From an uncultured Alphaproteobacteria bacterium (GTDB taxonomy: Bacteria > Pseudomonadota > Alphaproteobacteria > HIMB59 > GCA-002718135), in contig CACGZD010000001.1 in the NCBI GenBank assembly GCA_902577425.1, positions 465,513-510,413 on the forward strand: DNA of 44,901 nucleotides, given 5' to 3'. This document shows positions 42,662 through 44,901 of this stretch, piece after piece. How positions within the stretch are numbered: the first letter of the stretch is position 1; the number at the start of each line of letters is the position of its first letter. Under the pieces are notes generated by a model. It saw only the letters and a program-made list of their open reading frames with translations, was not told where the DNA came from and ran no database searches. A program made the translations under genes and the position numbers.

Positions 42662-43195
42662 TTAACTCAAATCAAATTTTTTATAACAATTTTCAATTTT
42701 TTCTTTTTCTTTAATTAAGTTTCCTTTTTCATCTCGCATCTCAAAGTATTCAACTTGTGGGATAGGGATAGTAGAATTGAAAAATAAAAAAAGCCTACAC
42801 ATCTCATTATCATAGCGCATAGTTTGTGTATTACCATCTAGTCTAAATAAACTTGAGTCGCCCAGGCGCATATAAATTTCATTTATGGTTTTGCCAACAA
42901 AGTTTATTTTAATTACATCTTTTTGTTTCTTAATAACTTTTTTTTGTTGTTTTTTTTCTACTTCTACAATTTCTTTTTCTTTTTTTGCTGCACTAACTTT
43001 TTCCTCAAGACTTAAGTTTTCATTTATTGACCCCTCTTCTTTTTCTATGATTTTTTCTTTCTTTGCCTCTTTTCCTGCTATTTTTTTGACTGATGTCTCA
43101 ATGCTAGTTGAGACTTTAGATACACCCTTTGCCACCTCAATTGTGGCACATCCATTTAAAATTAAAATAAATGTAAAAAAGAAAAATATACGCAT
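42662..43195 (-). CDS. Alphaproteobacterial lipoprotein of unknown function
   Basis: Predicted lipoprotein of 177 residues. The signal peptide ends in a lipobox (ILNGC, Cys 16). A Lys/Glu-rich, probably helical middle (about residues 35-95) is followed by a compact domain starting INFVGKTINEIYMRLGDSSLFRLDGNTQTMRYDNEMCRLFLFF. The pattern of FxGK...LG....R.....W/RY....C.L.L.L is one I associate with a small alphaproteobacterial lipoprotein family near SmpA/BamE-like folds, but I cannot name it with certainty. It diverges from upp with a 38-bp gap and converges with dapB. Confidence 0.7.
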   Translation of the reverse strand: MRIFFFFTFILILNGCATIEVAKGVSKVSTSIETSVKKIAGKEAKKEKIIEKEEGSINENLSLEEKVSAAKKEKEIVEVEKKQQKKVIKKQKDVIKINFVGKTINEIYMRLGDSSLFRLDGNTQTMRYDNEMCRLFLFFNSTIPIPQVEYFEMRDEKGNLIKEKEKIENCYKKFDLS

Positions 43196-43233
43196 TGCTC
43201 TATAGTTAAATTAATTATAATAAAAAATACATA

Positions 43234-43854
43234 ATGCTTACATTAATCAAATCTCCATTCCTAGAATATAAATTAACAATTCTTAGAAACAAAAGAACAA
43301 AAAATTCTCTTTTTAGACAAACTATGAACGAAATAAGCTATTTAATTGCTGCAGAAGTATTAAAACATATAAAATTTAAAAAAATAAAGATACAGACTCC
43401 TATACAAAATACTTATGGTAATGAAATTTCCAATCCCCTAATTATTGTTCCAATTTTAAGAGCAGGACTTGGATTAGTCGAGGGGTTTGTTAAATTTTTA
43501 CCAAATGTAGAAAAAGGTCATATTGGTCTATACAGAGATGAACAAACATATCAACCAGTAGAGTATTTGTGCAAATTACCAAAAGTAAATAATCGGACTA
43601 TTTTAGTTCTTGATCCAATGTTGGCAACTGGAAACTCCTCATCGGCTGCAATAGACCTTATAAAAGAAAGAGGAGTCAAAGTGAAAAATATTAAACTTGT
43701 ATCTTTGTTAGCAGCTCCAGAAGGCATTGAAAATCTTCGTAAAAATCATAATGATCTCCATATTTTTACTTGTAGTCTTGATAAAGGACTAAACAAGAAA
43801 AAATATATTGTTCCAGGCTTGGGAGATGCTGGCGATAGGTATATGGGCACCTAA
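43234..43854 (+). CDS. upp: Uracil phosphoribosyltransferase
   Basis: Salvages uracil to UMP with PRPP. 206 residues, standard. Family blocks include LRNKRTKNSLFRQTMNEIS, VPILRAGLGLVEGF, the PRPP loop LVLDPMLATGNSS (about residue 126) and the C-terminal uracil-binding PGLGDAGDRYMGT. It precedes a BMP-type nucleoside-binding protein by 112 bp, which suggests a shared role in nucleobase or nucleoside use. Confidence 0.97.
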   Translation: MLTLIKSPFLEYKLTILRNKRTKNSLFRQTMNEISYLIAAEVLKHIKFKKIKIQTPIQNTYGNEISNPLIIVPILRAGLGLVEGFVKFLPNVEKGHIGLYRDEQTYQPVEYLCKLPKVNNRTILVLDPMLATGNSSSAAIDLIKERGVKVKNIKLVSLLAAPEGIENLRKNHNDLHIFTCSLDKGLNKKKYIVPGLGDAGDRYMGT

Positions 43855-43966
43855 AGGCAAATTTATTCAATTTATCCACTATCTCTTTTTTTAAATAATT
43901 TTTTTTTGCTATAAAAATGTTATCAGAGTGTATCTATAAATAATTCAAAAAAGGGAGACTTTTGGT

Positions 43967-44901
43967 ATGAAAAAATTTTTAAATATTTTTGTTATTTCTT
44001 TTGCACTTGTTTTCTCTACAAGTACATTTGCTAACAAAATTGGAGTAATTTATGACTCCGGTGGTAAATTTGATAAATCATTTAATGAATTAGCTTATAA
44101 TACTGCTGTAAGAGTACAAGATGAATTAGGCTGGGACATGATTGAATTTGAGGCAGCTAATAACACTCAAATAGAACAAGGAATGAGAAAAGTTGCTGAT
44201 AGAGGTGCTACTTTAGTTGTTGCAATGGGTTTTGCTCAAGCTGATGCAGTTGCTGCTATAGCCCCCCAATATCCTGATGTTAACTTTGTAGCTGTGGATG
44301 TATGTTGGGTAGATGATCCCGCAGGTAATATTTATCAAGCTTGTTACTTAGAGCATGAAGGTTCATTCTTAGTTGGTGTGATTGCTGCTATGGCATCAAA
44401 AACTGGAACAATAGGTTTTGTTGGTGGAATGGACATTCCATTAATCAGAAAATTTCAAGGCGGTTATGAACAGGGTGCTTTATATGCTAATCCTGACATT
44501 AAAATACTGGCAAACATGACGGGTACAACTCCTGAAGCTTGGAATAATCCAACTAAAGGGGCTGAGCTTACAAAGGCACAAATTGATGGTGGTGCAGATG
44601 TTGTTTACCAAGCAGCTGGCGGAACCGGTATCGGAGTTCTTCAAGCTGCAGCGGATGCTGGAATTTATGGCATAGGCGTTGATACTAATCAAAACTGGAT
44701 GCATCCAGGAAGCATGTTAACTTCTATGCTAAAGCGCTTGGATCTAACGATCTTTGAACAAGCTGAAAAAACCGCTGCTGGAACTTTTGAGCCAGGTATT
44801 AATATTCTTGGACTTGCCCAAGGAATGGTTGGATATGCTACTGCAGATGGTCAGGTAACTCCTGAAATGGCCGCTGCAGCCGATGCTGCCGCTGCAGGTA
44901 T
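43967..44901 (+). CDS. BMP-family ABC transporter substrate-binding protein (partial, cut by window end)
   Basis: Periplasmic binding protein of the BMP/PnrA family, which commonly binds nucleosides or related compounds. Reads open from ATG 43967 (after AGGGAG) to the last base, so the C-terminus is missing. Signal peptide cleaves near FA (residue 22). IGVIYDSGGKFDKSFNELAY, VVAMGFAQADA, the GFVGGMDIPLIRKFQGGYEQG block and YGIGVDTNQ are family hallmarks. The end contains an Ala-rich stretch. The gene follows upp, supporting nucleoside or pyrimidine uptake; the permease and ATPase genes would be expected just downstream. Confidence 0.9.
   Translation, partial: MKKFLNIFVISFALVFSTSTFANKIGVIYDSGGKFDKSFNELAYNTAVRVQDELGWDMIEFEAANNTQIEQGMRKVADRGATLVVAMGFAQADAVAAIAPQYPDVNFVAVDVCWVDDPAGNIYQACYLEHEGSFLVGVIAAMASKTGTIGFVGGMDIPLIRKFQGGYEQGALYANPDIKILANMTGTTPEAWNNPTKGAELTKAQIDGGADVVYQAAGGTGIGVLQAAADAGIYGIGVDTNQNWMHPGSMLTSMLKRLDLTIFEQAEKTAAGTFEPGINILGLAQGMVGYATADGQVTPEMAAAADAAAAG

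Noticed and set aside
44480-44704. Minus-strand open frame within the BMP-family gene
   Set aside because: It is antisense to conserved BMP residues; no independent evidence.
1-44901. CRISPR arrays, tRNA or rRNA genes, insertion sequences, integrases
   Set aside because: No regularly spaced repeats, cloverleaf-like GC-rich segments, transposase or recombinase genes were found in any gap.

Overview
The window is a dense, AT-rich stretch of bacterial chromosome. Neighbouring genes mostly overlap or sit a few bases apart, and there are no tRNAs, rRNAs, insertion sequences, prophage blocks or CRISPR arrays. Gene families and order point to an alphaproteobacterium with a small, streamlined, probably marine genome (SAR11- or HIMB59/AEGEAN-169-like in style; the exact clade cannot be set from this sequence alone). 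The main clue is the origin-flanking order parB-parA-rsmG-mnmG-mnmE-(sulfotransferase)-rho | gap | maf-aroE-coaE-dnaQ-Tim44-like-(lysozyme)-Smr. Other clues are hslU-hslV back to back with the his operon, and hrcA-grpE-dnaK-dnaJ-dapB.

Layout. 1-5.4 kb: a UbiH-type monooxygenase diverges from ftsK-lolA; a wing-helix regulator with a degenerate receiver and yggS run the other way. 5.4-6.6 kb: a strongly signalled porin gene with an unusual leader made of stacked inverted repeats and a clear terminator. 6.7-11.3 kb: a DUF3576 lipoprotein, leuS (frameshifted in a G9 run), lptE and holA. 11.3-18.9 kb: the minus-strand partition and tRNA-modification operon, with two parS-like sites, a sulfotransferase and rho. 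18.9-19.3 kb: a 415-bp AT-rich gap with DnaA-box-like repeats, the best candidate for oriC. 19.3-23.7 kb: maf to Smr, very lysine-rich, with a T4-type lysozyme. 23.6-27.0 kb: a DUF3108 protein, an ArnT/PMT-like glycosyltransferase and a tandem PAP2 phosphatase. 27.0-28.9 kb: hslVU. 29.0-32.9 kb: hisB-hisH-GNAT-hisA-hisF-hisE-HIT. 32.9-36.8 kb: a BON lipoprotein, rsmI, an LpoA-like lipoprotein, rdgB and rph, resembling the E. coli rsmI-lpoA-dolP neighbourhood. 36.9-42.6 kb: the heat-shock cluster and dapB. 42.7-44.9 kb: a small lipoprotein, upp and the start of a BMP-family nucleoside-binding protein cut by the window end.

How it fits together. The centre is a replication-initiation and segregation locus: candidate oriC, ParA/ParB, parS, and genes transcribed away from the gap on both sides. 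Chaperone and protease genes (dnaK, hslVU) each carry a sigma-32-like promoter. Several genes build or check the envelope: lolA, lptE, porin, BON protein, LpoA-like protein, lipoproteins and the PAP2/GT pair. The most noteworthy observations are the leuS G9 frameshift, the parS site lying on the mnmG start codon, the lysozyme in a conserved chromosomal slot, the stacked hairpins before the porin, and the tandem PAP2 protein with an altered second active site.
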